From the NCBI RefSeq assembly GCF_018143015.1, contig NC_054746.1, forward strand, positions 29,043,129-29,107,128: DNA of 64,000 bases, given 5' to 3'. The stretch comes from Lytechinus variegatus. Its lineage: Eukaryota; Echinodermata; Echinoidea; Temnopleuroida; Toxopneustidae. Position 1 is the stretch's first letter. Every line of letters starts with the position of its first letter. Positions 36,401 to 47,700 of this stretch are shown here, one piece after another. The notes beneath the pieces were generated by a model, which searched no databases, was not told where the DNA came from, and saw nothing but the letters and a program-made list of their open reading frames with translations. Position numbers and translations under genes: made by a program.

Positions 36401-37093
36401 ACCTGACTGAGGAAAAGGTCCTCTGAACTCCTCATCAGTAGGATCACCTGAGCTCCCATGACCGCCAAAATTCCAAGCAAAGTTCCTGTCCAAGTCCACA
36501 CCAGTGCTGGTGCCCCTCCAGCAGTAGTTACCCGTCCTTTCAATATGCTGTCTACCATCTGGATTAGCCATGACAATAATGTAGATATCTAACTGAGAAA
36601 GAACATGTTTGGTGAACTGATCCTCTGGGCTGTTGAGTGGTGCATGTAACCCTCTGGTGATTCTTTTCATAAGATGTATCATACTTTCAACCGGGAAGAA
36701 CTCCCTTGCATGTTCCCCGAAAGACAGCAGGAGGCGGGGCTTAATGTTTGACACTCCATGGCTCCCATATGATGTCCTTGAGCTTGAAAAATTAGTCATA
36801 TGTAGTACGTACTGGGGAATACTGGAGCGGGACTTGAAGTTCAGGTCTAAACGAAAGTAGGTTGGATGTTTCACGACCAGGTCGGTGATGAAAGTTCCGA
36901 CTGATGATACATTGTGATAGTACTTGTAGTTAGGCACGTACAGTTCAGGTCTTGGATTCACATTCCCGGCTGACCCGAGACCAAATAGAAGAAGACAAGT
37001 AATGAAAGAGGAATACAATACTGTATTGTGTATGGATTTACCCAGGGGGTTTGTGGTGGGAGTCCAAATATTGTTTCTTTGTGTGACTTCCAT
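30413..37093 (-). CDS. Membrane-anchored M14 zinc carboxypeptidase, complete
   Basis: Six exons: 37093-36403, 34969-34868, 33891-33719, 33365-33270, 31938-31840 and 30598-30413; all boundaries are AG/GT, all junctions keep frame, 448 residues plus TGA. An in-frame TGA lies 30 bases before the ATG, fixing the start. Residues 26-43 are hydrophobic (signal peptide or anchor). The M14 domain follows: zinc ligands H128 and E131 in LSFGEHAREFF, H253 in ISFHSGIQQIYIPFAD, NPDGR (178-181), CWRGTSTGVDLDRNF with the substrate-carboxylate Arg203, Tyr in GTIYDYMAG (314/316), and catalytic Glu330 in FSLNVEMWGEG. Residues about 398-414 (VIPFLLCLCVFLVIFF) form a C-terminal membrane helix with a basic tail. 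M14 enzymes remove C-terminal residues from peptides; this one probably faces the lumen or outside. It resembles the GEHARE/SFHSG subgroup rather than digestive CPA/CPB. Substrate unknown. Confidence 0.9.
32042..32597. mobile_element. MITE in the carboxypeptidase intron, TTTTTACACAGG-ended
   Basis: Left end TACCCTTTTTACACAGG; right end CCTGTGTAAAAAGGGTA, perfectly inverted. Inside are repeated AACCCCGTACTATAGGTGGG-type and GGGGTTAAG blocks in both orientations (32080-32380), giving nested palindromes. Lies in the intron between exons 4 and 5. No coding sequence. Confidence 0.8.
32730..33057. mobile_element. Second MITE in the same intron, TACCGGGTTTACATGTGAT-ended
   Basis: Left TACCGGGTTTACATGTGAT then TGGCTTTT; right AAAAGCCGATCACATG then TTTACACGGTA, inverted. 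Inner AAGCCGATTCTGCATTGGC and GTGTAAAC motifs recur in both arms. Only about 130 bases from the previous element. Confidence 0.75.
35358..35516. repeat. Inverted repeat in carboxypeptidase intron 1
   Basis: The left arm AATGGTTAAAGGGGAATTAG then TTCAAAGAAATTGTC pairs with the right GACAATTTCTTTTAACTAAT then TTATTTTTAACCATT, loop about 70 bases. Probably a small MITE. Confidence 0.6.
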
Positions 37094-37187
37094 CTCTGCA
37101 CTGTCTTTGTTGCTCGATTCTCACACACTGTGATCCATGGCTCATAAAAAGTCAATGTGCAACCATATATGTTGAACTTGGCAACCT
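37094..37187 (-). other. 5' untranslated part of the carboxypeptidase start exon
   Basis: On the minus strand a good acceptor (TTTGATTTTCCAG) ends at 37188 and the sequence then runs to the ATG at 37093. An upstream non-coding exon is therefore likely. The in-frame stop in this stretch supports 37093 as the start. Confidence 0.45.
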
Positions 37188-38723
37188 GGAAAATCAAAAT
37201 ATGACACACAAAAAAATACAGAACTTCATGTATGCCCAAAGTGGTTCTACTAAATAACAATAGACCTACACAAAGAGAGAGTTAAAAAGATTTTAATAAT
37301 TATTTGGCCAAAACAATAATACTAGCCATATTGTCTTTTCACAACTTTTATACCATTGGCAAGCACGAAACCTGAAAATTATTTTTCCTGGCATTGTTTA
37401 CAGTAACGCAAATCCCCTTAAAGGATGTTGATTCTGAAAGTTGCTTGACAAGGATGATAAACATCTTGCCAAATATCAAAGGGGCCCATCATTCCAAGTT
37501 CTTTATGAAAAGGAGAAAACTCTGGTCTGCACCACTTGTTCACTGCAACCACCCTGCCTGTGGGGAATCTAACATGTAGATCTATGCAATATACAATACA
37601 AATTTTAACTATTCATTAAAATATCACTTTTGTAACCAAAAATACTCATTTCCATTTATTCTTTTTACGCTAGTTTTGGTGCAGGATTTTTACAATAAAT
37701 ATGCATGAGTTTTGGACATTGAGGTCTGGGTAGGTGGAGCGTAGTGTAGCGGTAGTGAAGTGGAGCCAGCATGAACATCACTCGAGGTAGGCTATATTTT
37801 AACTAGTATTAATCAGTTGATCAACCGGCCGCGTAGACAGCTGGCAGCCGTCTGGTTCGAGGAGTTTTTTTTTACATTTTAATTTTTTTACTCCTCATAC
37901 AAAGATGGCTCGTTATCGTGTAGCCACAATAGGGGGTTAACAATGCAAAATCCCCCCGACAGGACTCATCGATTTTTGTCTTTATTTCATAGAAATATAT
38001 AAAAAGAACTGAACCAAAATAAAGATTATTATTATTTCATTTTGGCCTGAATCGCACTAAAACAGGAAAACAGTTACTTCGGCTGTCACGTAACTGGTGG
38101 ATATGAACTTAATACATGTATGGGCCATTAAGTCCCTGTACAGATCGAGAATAGAACTTCAGTCTCTGTTAATAGGTGAGTGGAGCCAACAGAGTTCAGC
38201 AGAACAACCAACACAACAGAGATCGAAGCTTTTGGTCTAGCGGCCGCAATGCTCCTGGACTCTGCCTCTGGAGAAGCAGTTGAGTTATTCTGGAAAGGGC
38301 CTACAGGCGACAGGCTACATAGAGCTTTTTAAGAAATTACAAGTACAAAAATTAGTTTGTTAATATGGGCAAGAAATGTCTGACTTCTAGTCCTGCTAAA
38401 AATACTTAGCGCAGACCATCCATGGGTTCATTTCATCTCGCGTGCGAAGGAATACAAATGCACGCGACACATGCAAATCTTTCATGGGCTTTTGCCCAAA
38501 TAATATATTATAACACTAAAGTTCAGATTTCAATTTGTGCTATGACACTTGAGTTTTAATACCAAACCATATGGATCCCTTGATGACTTCTCTTTCCAGT
38601 TTGTTAAAAAAAAACATATTTTTTCTTGATCTTCATGTGGATGCCCTTCGATCAGCGACGAAATCAATTTTGGCCTAAAGAGGGCGCGCAATATTATTTA
38701 TGAGCTTGTAATCCCCGATACCC
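37188..38723. other. No gene seen upstream of the carboxypeptidase
   Basis: Possible first intron and promoter of the minus-strand gene. 37720-37870 has a weak B-box-like GGTTCGAGG and may be an old tRNA-derived repeat. No exon recognised. Confidence 0.35.
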
Positions 38724-38832
38724 GGCCGCGGCACCTATGCCCGAGAGCAAGGCATTTAATCTACAATGCTCTTTTATCCTGCTTTCAAATAAATGAAAAT
38801 GCTATATGCATTATTGGTAACTAGGTGTGAAA
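38724..38832 (+). mobile_element. Partial SINE (second family), 3' part
   Basis: The block CGGCACCTATGCCCGAGAGC then CTTTTATCCTGCTTTCAAATAA matches the 3' part of the SINE at 49755-49915 and is followed by an A-rich tail. The tRNA-like head is absent. Confidence 0.6.
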
Positions 38833-38986
38833 AAAAAAAAAATAAAAAAAATAATAATACGGTTCTGAAGCTTGTACTGCTAGCTGCATTCTAGGCGCTC
38901 GACATTTTCTTGCTCGTTCAGTCCACATTCTTCATCATCTTGTCAAAAGATGGCGTACTTCACCTATAATACATGAGATCAACTTA

Positions 38987-39068
38987 GGCATTTAATCTAC
39001 AACAATGTTCTTTTATCCTGCTTTCAAATAAATGGAAATTCTGTATGCATTATTGGTAACTAAGTGTG
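38987..39068 (+). mobile_element. Partial SINE (second family), second fragment
   Basis: GGCATTTAATCTACAACAAT then CTTTTATCCTGCTTTCAAAT repeats the 38724-38832 copy with few differences, including the GCATTATTGGTAACTA stretch. This suggests a local duplication or two insertions. Confidence 0.6.
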
Positions 39069-39393
39069 CATTTGACATGTTTAAAAAAAAAATTGAGATG
39101 CAACCTGTTGATTTTTTAGTACAATTTCCTATTATTATTACTTTAATCGAGACTGATAGGAAAAATTCGCATTTCGACTGTTGTTTGCGTGATTTCCACC
39201 ACGGTATTCAGATGGACGGACGGAGTATCCTGGTTAAATTTGGAGGAAAGCTTTAAAAAGTCATTTTTAAATAGTATAGCTAACTTGGAAAGAGTTCCAT
39301 ATGCACACCCCACCAAAAATAACAGAGTGTTGAGACTTCCGGGTTCATTCACTTCAGATTTTTCTATCATTTTTTTACTGTTGCTTACCTCAG

Positions 39394-39478
39394 ACTTAGT
39401 TGGGACTCGAACTCGCCTCATTTTATCTGCAGTCAAGACCTTACCCGCTAGCGGCTATGCTAGCGAGAAGCGCTGATA
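39394..39478 (-). mobile_element. tRNA-like SINE head (minus)
   Basis: The reverse complement reads GCGCTTCTCGCTAGCATAGC, CGCTAGCGGGTAAGG (A-box region) and GAGTTCGAGTCCCAAC (B-box), with tRNA-like spacing. No matching acceptor stem or discriminator is evident, so a tRNA-derived repeat is more likely than a working tRNA gene. Confidence 0.5.
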
Positions 39479-39882
39479 CCCGAAGGGGTATTTTAACGAT
39501 TATCAGCTGACAGTTCAACTAGTCTTGACTCACAGACCCTTTATGACGAAATAAACCAATGTCTATGACTATGGACAATAACACAGAGTCAGACACTAGA
39601 TCCTGCTCGAAATTTGACAGAATAAAATTAAAACCATATTTTGGGATGTATTTCTACTCCCCATCATATATCTATGACTATGTTCCATATACTGATATAG
39701 TGCTAAATATATTATTCTGAACCTTTTCCATGTTTTTATTTTCAGTTTTAGTGGGGGTACATGAAACTCTTACCGCTAACTAGCTTCGTATGCATATGAT
39801 CAACTGTGACTGAGGGAGCCGGGAGCGCAGACTTGTCTCTGGCCCGAGTCTGGGAGTGACACGGAGCGAGTCGGGCGGCCAG

Positions 39883-40313
39883 AATCAGGGTACTAATGGA
39901 TAATTCGTTTTTCATACCCGTTCAGCGTACAGCGAAAACGGAAAATCAGTACGTGGTTCGGTCTTTGAAAACAAAAAACGAAATCACAGCGTGAAAACCC
40001 GTGCTGTGATTTCGTTTTTGTTGCTCAAAAACAGAATATTGAAATCAGAAATGTTTTGGGCTCTCTCTGATTTCTCATTTTATATTTGTGTTTTTATGTA
40101 TCAAAAACAAAACCAGAACACGATTTTCGCTCTGTGACTTGTGTTTTCATGCATCAAAAACAAAATCAGAACACGCTCTCCGCTCCGTGATTCCGTTTGT
40201 AAAAACGAAAACAGCGAAGACGAGATCAGAGACTCCCTTTTCCAGTCCCTGCAACGTGATTTCGTTTTTCGTACAACCTCCAACCTACAGGCATATTAAA
40301 GAGCGCCCTCCAG
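39883..40313 (+). repeat. Left terminal inverted repeat of the foldback element
   Basis: Matches the reverse complement of 48005-48376 almost base for base. The main difference is a partial duplication of about 57 bp, present on the left (two ATCAAAAACAAAAYCAGAACA blocks, about 40098-40185) but single on the right. It contains a hairpin at about 39968-40020 (AACGAAATCACAGC / GCTGTGATTTCGTT). Confidence 0.9.
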
Positions 40314-41007
40314 GAGGTGAGGCAAGTTTCAATGGAGGTTTTAATAAACTGTACCACACATATTATGTTGAAGCCAGTTTAAAAGGAGGTGAGGCAAGTT
40401 TCAATGGAGGTTTTTATAACTGTACTCTAAATTATGTTGAAGCCAATTTAAATGGAGGTGAGGCATGCAGGTTTCAATGGAGCTCAGTTATTTAAAAAGA
40501 ATAAACTGTACCACACATGGTGAAGCCACTTTAAAAGGAGGTGAGGCAAGTTTCAATGGAGATTTTTATAACTGTACTCTAAATTATGGTGAAACCAATT
40601 TTAAAGGTGAGGCAAGTTTTAAAGGAAGTTCTTTCTAACCGTACTCCAAATTATGGTGTAGCCAAGTTAAAAGGAGGTGAGGCAAGTTCCAATGGAGGTT
40701 TTTATAACTGTACTCTAAATTACGTTAAAGCCAATTTAAATGGAGGTGAGGCAGGTTTCAATGGAGCTCAGTTTTTTAAAAAGAATAAACTGTACCACAC
40801 AATGTGGTGAAGCCAGTTTAAAAGGAGGGTTTTTTTCAAAAGAATAAACTGTACCACACATTATGGTGAGCCAGTTTAAAAGGTGAGGCAAGTTTCAATG
40901 GAGGTTTTTTTTCAAAAGAATAAACTGTACTACACATTATGGTGAAGCCATTTTAAATGGAGGTGGGGCAAGTTTCAGTGGAGGTTTTTTTTTAAGAATA
41001 AACTGTA

Positions 41008-41246
41008 GGATGGGGGGGTCGGTTGTCCGGACACTTTATAATTTTGAAGCCTTCTTTTTTGTCTTTGGATTACACTAAAAATATGAATTCAATAGCTGTA
41101 ATCATTTTATATTTTGTTCTCTACAATATTTCCTAACATTTTGTACTAAAAATTGATGAAACTTCAATTGTAAATTTTCCCAAATGACTTCCTAAAATTG
41201 ATCGTCCGTACACACAACCTGTCCGGACACACAACAACTGGGTATA
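41008..41246. repeat. 240-bp foreign insert in the left array, copy 1
   Basis: A non-array segment from GGATGGGGG to ACAACAACTGGGTATA. TGTCCGGACAC lies near each end (GGTTGTCCGGACAC and CCTGTCCGGACACACAAC). The second copy at 41691 is essentially identical, including array DNA on both sides. Source of the insert unknown. Confidence 0.8.
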
Positions 41247-41690
41247 CCACACATTATGGTGAAGCCAGTTTGAAAGGACGTGAGGCAGGTTTCAATGGAG
41301 GTTTTTTCGAATAAACTGTACGTACTACACATTATGGTGAAGCCAGTTTAAATGGAGGTGAGGCAAGTTTCAATGGAGGTTTTTTTTAAAGAATAAACTG
41401 TACCACACATTATGGTGAAGCAAGTTTGAAAGGAGGTGAGGCAAGTTTCAATGGAGGTTTTTATAACTACTCTAAATTATGTTAAAGCCAATTTAAATGG
41501 AGGTGAGGCAGGTTTCAATGGAGCTCAGTTTTTTAAAAAGAATAAACTGTACCACGCAATGTGGTGAAGCCAGTTTAAAAGGAGGGGTTTTTTTCAAAAG
41601 AATAAACTGTACCACACATTATGGTGAAGCCATTTTAAATGGAGGTGAGGCAAGTTTCAATGGAGGTTTTTTTTTTAAGAATAAACTGTA

Positions 41691-41929
41691 GGATGGGGGG
41701 TCGGTTGTCCGGACACTTTATAATTTTGAAGCCTTCTTTTTTGTCTTTGGATTACACTAAAAATATGAATTCAATAGCTGTAATCATTTTATATTTTGTT
41801 CTCTACAATATTTCCTAACATTTTGTACTAAAAATTGATGAAACTTCAATTGTAAATTTTCCCAAATGACTTCCTAAAATTGATCGTCCGTACACACAAC
41901 CTGTCCGGACACACAACAACTGGGTATAC
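41691..41929. repeat. 240-bp foreign insert in the left array, copy 2
   Basis: Same sequence as 41008-41246 except for one G in the opening G-run, displaced by 683 bp. The following array units also match, so a block of array plus insert was duplicated as a whole. Confidence 0.8.
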
Positions 41930-44555
41930 CACACATTATGGTGAAGCCAGTTTGAAAGGACGTGAGGCAGGTTTCAATGGAGGTTTTTTCGAATAAACTG
42001 TACGTACTACACATTATGGTGAAGCCAGTTTAAATGGAGGTGAGGCAAGTTTCAATGGAGGTTTTTATAACTGTACTCTAAATTATGTTGAAGCCAATTT
42101 AAATGGAGGTGAGGCAGGTTTCAATGGAGCTCAGTTTTTCAAAAAGAATAACTGTACCACACATTATGGTGAAGCCAATTTAAAAGGAGGTGAGGCAAGT
42201 TTCAATGGAGGTTTTTATAACTGTACTCTAAATTATGGTGAAGCCAATTTGAATGGAGGTGAGGCAAGTTTCAATGGAGGTTTTTTGAAAAGAATAAACT
42301 GTACCACACATTATGGTGAAGCCAGTTTAAAAGGAGGTGAGGCAAGTTTCAATGGAGGTTTTTTTCAAAAGAATAAACTGTACTACACATTATGGTGAAG
42401 CCAGTTTAAATGGAGGTGAGGCAAGTTTCAATGGAGGTTTTTTTTAAAGAATAAACTGTACCACACATTATGGTGAAGCCAGTTTGAAAGGAGGTGAGGC
42501 AAGTTTCAATGGAGGTTTTTATAACTGTACTCTAAATTATGTTGAAGCCAATTTAAATGGAGGTGAGGCAGGTTTCAATGGAGCTCAGTTTTTTAAAAAG
42601 AATAAACTGTACCACACATTATGGTGAAGCCAGTTTTAAAGGAGGTGAGGCAAGTTTCAATGGAGGTTTTTATAATTGTACTCTAAATTATGGTGAAGCC
42701 AATTTAAATGGAGGTGAGGCAGGTTTCAATGGAGCTCAGTTTTTTTAAAAGAATAAACTGTACCACACATTATGGTGAAGCCAGTTTTAAAGGAGGTGAG
42801 GCAAGTTTCAATGGAGGTTTTTATAATTGTACTCTAAATTATGGTGAAGCCAATTTAAATGGAGGTGAGGCAAGTTTCAATGGAGGTTTTTATAACTGTA
42901 CTCTAAATTATGGTGAAGCCAATTTGAATGGAGGTGAGGCAAGTTTCAATGGAGGTTTTTTAAAAAGAATAAACTGTACCACACATTATGGTGAAGCCAG
43001 TTTAAAAGGAGGTGAGGCAAGTTTCAATGGAGGTTTTTTTCAAAAGAATAAACTGTACTACACATTATGGTGAAGCCAGTTTAAATGGAGGTGAGGCAAG
43101 TTTCAATGGAGGTTTTTTTTAAAGAATAAACTGTACCACACATTATGGTGAAGCTAGTTTGAAAGGAGGTGAGGCAAGGTTCAATGGAGGTTTTTATAAC
43201 TGTACTCTAAATTATGTTGAAGCCAATTTAAATGGAGGTGAGGCAGGTTTCAATGGAGCTCAGTTTTTTAAAAAGAATAAACTGTACCACACATTATGGT
43301 GAAGCCAGTTTTAAAGGAGGTGAGGCAAGTTTCAATGGAGGTTTTTATAATTGTACTCTAAATTATGGTGAAGCCAATTTAAATGGAGGTGAGGCAGGTT
43401 TCAATGGAGCTCAGTTTTTTAAAAAGAATAAACTGTACCACACATTATGGTGAAGCCACTTTAAAAGGAGGTGAGGCAAGTTTCAATGGAGGTTTTTTTT
43501 AAAAGAATAAACTGTACCACACATTATGGTGAAGCCAGTTTGAAAGGAGGTGAGGCAAGTTTCAATGGAGGTTTTTATAACTGTACTCTAAATTATGTTG
43601 AAGCCAATTTAAATGGAGGTGAGGCAGGTTTCAATGGAGCTCAGTTTTTTAAAAAGAATAAACTGTACCACACATTATGGTGAAGCCAGTTTAAAAGGAG
43701 GTGAGGCAAGTTTCAATGGAGGTTTTTTTCAAAAGAATAAACTGTACTACACATTATGGTGAAGCCAGTTTAAATGGAGGTGAGGCAAGTTTCAATGGAG
43801 GTTTTTTTTAAAAAAGAATAAACTGTATGCATTATGGTGAAGCCAGTTTGAAAGGAGGTGAGGCAAGTTTCAATGGAGGTTTTTTCGAATAAACTGTACT
43901 ACACATTATGGTGAAGCCAGTTTAAATGGAGGTGAGGCAAGTTTCAATGGAGGTTTTTTTTAAAGAATAAACTGTACCACACATTATGGTGAAGCTAGTT
44001 TGAAAGGAGGTGAGGCAAGTTTCAATGGAGGTTTTTATAACTGTACTCTAAATTATGTTGAAGCCAATTTAAATGGAGGTGAGGCAGGTTTCAATGGAGC
44101 TCATTTTTTTTAAAAAGAATAAACTGTACCACACATTATGGTGAAGCCAGTTTTAAAGGAGGTGAGGCAAGTTTGAATGGAGGTTTTTATAATTGTACTC
44201 TAAATTATGGTGAAGCCAATTTAAATGGAGGTGAGGCAGGTTTCAATGGAGCTCAGTTTTTTAAAAAGAATAAACTGTACCACACATTATGGTGAAGCCA
44301 CTTTAAAAGGAGGTGAGGCAAGTTTCAATGGAGGTTTTTATAACTGTACTCTAAATTATGGTGAAGCCAATTTGAATGGAGGTGAGGCAAGTTTCAATGG
44401 AGGTTTTTTAAAAAGAATAAACTGTACCACACATTATGGTGAAGCCAGTTTAAATGGAGGTGAGGCGAGTTTCAATGGAGGTTTTTCTAAAGAATAAACT
44501 GTACCACACATGGTGAAGCCAGTTTGAAAGGAGGTGAGGCAAGTTTCAATGGACA

Positions 44556-44756
44556 CACTTGAAAAGGCCATCTTGTAGCTTCTCGTCAACTTCTTGATTC
44601 ATGTTCACGTACGTGGTTGTATCAAAAAATGCCTGCACTGTATGTACTGACTCGATGCAGGCGCTGCGTTCACATGTATAATTATCGTAGAGGGTTCTCT
44701 TTAATATGCCTGTACGTATAGCTCGTACAAAAAACGAAATCATGGTGCAGGAAGCG
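44556..44756. other. Central spacer of the foldback element
   Basis: About 135 bases of unique sequence (44556-44690), then 44690-44752, which resembles the inner border of the right terminal repeat (CTCTTTAATATGCCTGTA, AAAACGAAATCA, GCAGG). The latter is in right-arm orientation although it sits left of the right array. On the minus strand the unique part is open for about 50 codons (NYTCERSACIESVHTVQAFF..., 44550-44700), but this is too short to name. Confidence 0.6.
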
Positions 44757-47700
44757 GAGACTCCATTGAAACTTGCTTCACCTCCTTTTAAACTGTCTGC
44801 ACCATAATGTGTGGTACAGTTTATTCCTTTTAAAAAACCTCCATTGAAACTTGCCTCACCTCCTTTAAAACTGGCTTCAACAGAATATGTGTGGTACAGT
44901 TTATTCTTTTTAAAAAACCTCCATTGAAACTTGCCTCACCTCCTTTTAAACTGTCTGCACCATAATGTGTGGTACAGTTTATTCCTTTTAAAAAACCTCC
45001 ATTGAAACTTGCCTCACCTCCTTTCAAACTGGCTTCACCATAATGTGTGGTACAGTTTATTCTTTAAAAAAAAACCTCCATTGAAACTTGCCTCACCTCC
45101 ATTTAAACTGGCTTCACCAAAATGTGTAGTACAGTTTATTCTTGCCTTACCTCCTTTCAAACTGGCTTCACCATAATGTGTGGTACAGTTTATTCTTTTT
45201 AAAAAAACCTCCATTGAAACTTGCCTCACCTCCTTTCAAACTGGCTTTACCATGTATGGTACAGTTTATTCTTTTAAAAAAAACCTCCATTGAAACTTGC
45301 CTCACCTCCATTTAAACTGGCTTCACCATAATGTGTAGTACAGTTTTTTGAAAAAACCTCCATTGAAACTTGCCTCACCTCCTTTTAAACTGGATTCACC
45401 ATAATTTAGAGTACAGTTATAAAAACCTTCATTAAACTTGCCTCACCTCCTTTTAAAGTGGCTTCACAATAATGTGTGGTACAGTTTATTCTTTTTAATA
45501 AACTGAACTCCATTGAAACTGGCTTCAACAGAATATGTGTGGTTTTAAAAAACCTCCAATGAAACTTGCCTCACCTCCTTTTAAACTGTCTGCACCATAA
45601 TGTGTGGTACAGTTTATTCCTTTTAAAAAACCTCCATTGAAACTTGCCTCACCTCCTTTCAAACTGGCTTCACCATAATGTGTGGTACAGTTTATTCTTA
45701 AAAAAAACCTCCATTGAAACTTGCCTCACCTGCATTTAAACTGGCTTCACCATAATGTATAGTACAGTTTATTTTGAAAAAACCTCCATTAAAACTTGCC
45801 TCACCTCCTTTTAAACTGGATTCACCATAATGTGTGGTACAGTTTATTCTTTTGAAAAAAAAACCTCCATTGAAACTTGCCTCACCTCCTTTTAAACTGG
45901 CTTCACCACATTGTGTGGTAGTTTATTCTTTTTAAAAAAACCCTCCATTGAAACTTGCCTCACCTCCTTTTAAACTGGCTTCACCATAATGTGTGGTACA
46001 GTTTATTCCTTTTAAAAAACCTTGATCCATTGAAACTTGCCTTAGCTGCATTTAAACTGGCTTCACCATAATGTGTACAGTTTATTCTTTTGAAAAAAAC
46101 CTCCATTGAAACTTGCCTCACCTACTTTCAAACAGGCTTCACCATAATGTGTGGTACAGTTTATTCCTTTTAAAAAACCTCCATTGAAACTTGCCTCACC
46201 TCCTTTCAAACTGGCTTCACCATAATACTAGTATGTGGTACAGTTTATTCTTTAAAAAAAACCTCCATTGAAACTTGCCTCACCTCCTTTCAAACTGGCT
46301 TCACCATAATACTAGTATGTGGTACTGTTTATTCTTTAAAAAAAACCTCCATTGAAACTTGCCTCACCTCCATTTAAACTGGCTTCACCATAATGTGTAG
46401 TACAGCTAGTTTATTCGAAAAAACCTCCATTGAAACCTGCCTCACCTCCTTTCAAACTGGCTTCACCATAATACTAGTATGTGGTACAGTTTATTCTTTA
46501 AAAAAAACCTCCATTGAAACTTGCCTCACCTCCATTTAAACTGGCTTCACCATAATGTGTAGTACAGTTTATTTTTTTGAAAAAAACCTCCATTGAAACT
46601 TGCCTCACCTCCTTTTAAACTGGCTTCACCATAATGTGTGGTACAGTTTATTCTTTTGAAAAAAAAACCTCCATTGAAACTTGCCTCACCTCCATTTAAA
46701 CTGGCTTCACCATAATGTGTAGTACAGTTTATTCTTTTGAAAAAAACCTCCATTGAAACTTGCCTCACCTCCTTTCAAACTGGCTTCACCATAATGTGTG
46801 GTACAGTTTATTCTTTAAAAAAAACCTCCATTGAAACTTGCCTCACCTCCATTTAAACTGGCTTCACCATAATGTGTAGTACAGTTTATTTTGAAAAAAC
46901 CTCCATTGAAACTTGCCTCACCTCCTTTTAAACTGGATTCACCATAATGTGTGGTACAGTTTATTCTTTTGAAAAAAAACCTCCATTGAAACTTGCCTCA
47001 CCTCCTTTTAAACTGGCTTCACCATAATGTGTACAGTTTATTCTTTTGAAAAAAACCTCCATTGAAACTAATTGCCTCACCTCCTTTTATGGCTTCACCA
47101 TAATGTGTGATACAGTTTATTCTTTTAAAAAAAACTCCATTGAAACTTGCCTCACCTCCTTTAAACTGGCTTCACCATAATGTGTGGTACAGTTTATTCT
47201 TTTTAAAAAAAACCTCCATTGAAACTTGCCTCACCTACTTTCAAACTGGCTTCATGCACCATAATGTGTGGTACAGTTTATTCTTTTTGAAAAACCTCCA
47301 TTGAAATTTGCCTCCTTTCAAACTGGCTTCACCATAATGTGTGGTACATGCAGTTTATTCTTTTTAAAAAACCTCCATTGAAACTTGCCTCACCTCCATT
47401 TAAACTGGCTTCACCATAATTTAGAGTACGTTATAAAAACCTCCATTGAAACTTGCCTAGCCTCCATTTAAACTGGTGCCGCTTCACCATAATGTGTAGT
47501 ACAGCTAGTTTATTCGAAAAAACCTCCATTGAAACCTGCCTCACCTCCTTTCAAACTGGCTTCACCATAATGTGTGGTAGTTTATTCTTTAAAAAAAACC
47601 TCCATTGAAACTTGCCTCACCTCCTTTTAAACTGGCTTCACCATAATGTGTAGTACAGTTTATTCTTTTGAAAAAAACCTCCATTGAAACTTGCCTCACC

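Larger units (their letters stand above)
40314..44555 (+). repeat. Left internal array of the foldback element
   Basis: Roughly 50 head-to-tail units (estimated from length). Consensus blocks: GGTGAAGCCAGTTTAAAAGG, AGGTGAGGCAAGTTTCAATG, GAGGTTTTT, then either AAAAGAATAAACTGTACCAC plus ACATTAT or TATAACTGTACTCTAAATTA. A third variant ends in GGAGCTCAGTTTTTT. The variants recur in a higher-order pattern. The peptide GEASFNGGF seen in one frame is a by-product: frame is lost every few units. Confidence 0.9.

Noticed and set aside
36299..36402. Continuation of carboxypeptidase exon 1 past 36403
   Set aside because: The sequence after PFPQS is a donor (GTACAG) followed by non-family residues, while joining to 34969 restores Glu and the family sequence PEGRVYLEL.
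39032..39476. Overlapping plus- and minus-strand frames of 74-97 codons
   Set aside because: They overlap SINE fragments, show no family motif and have no flanking exons.
40088..44497. Repeated open frames encoding GEASFNGGF-like peptides, suggesting a repeat protein
   Set aside because: The unit length is not kept in frame, stops recur every one to four units, longest frames are about 120-135 codons and the mirrored right arm shows the same pattern. The frames are a by-product of the DNA array.
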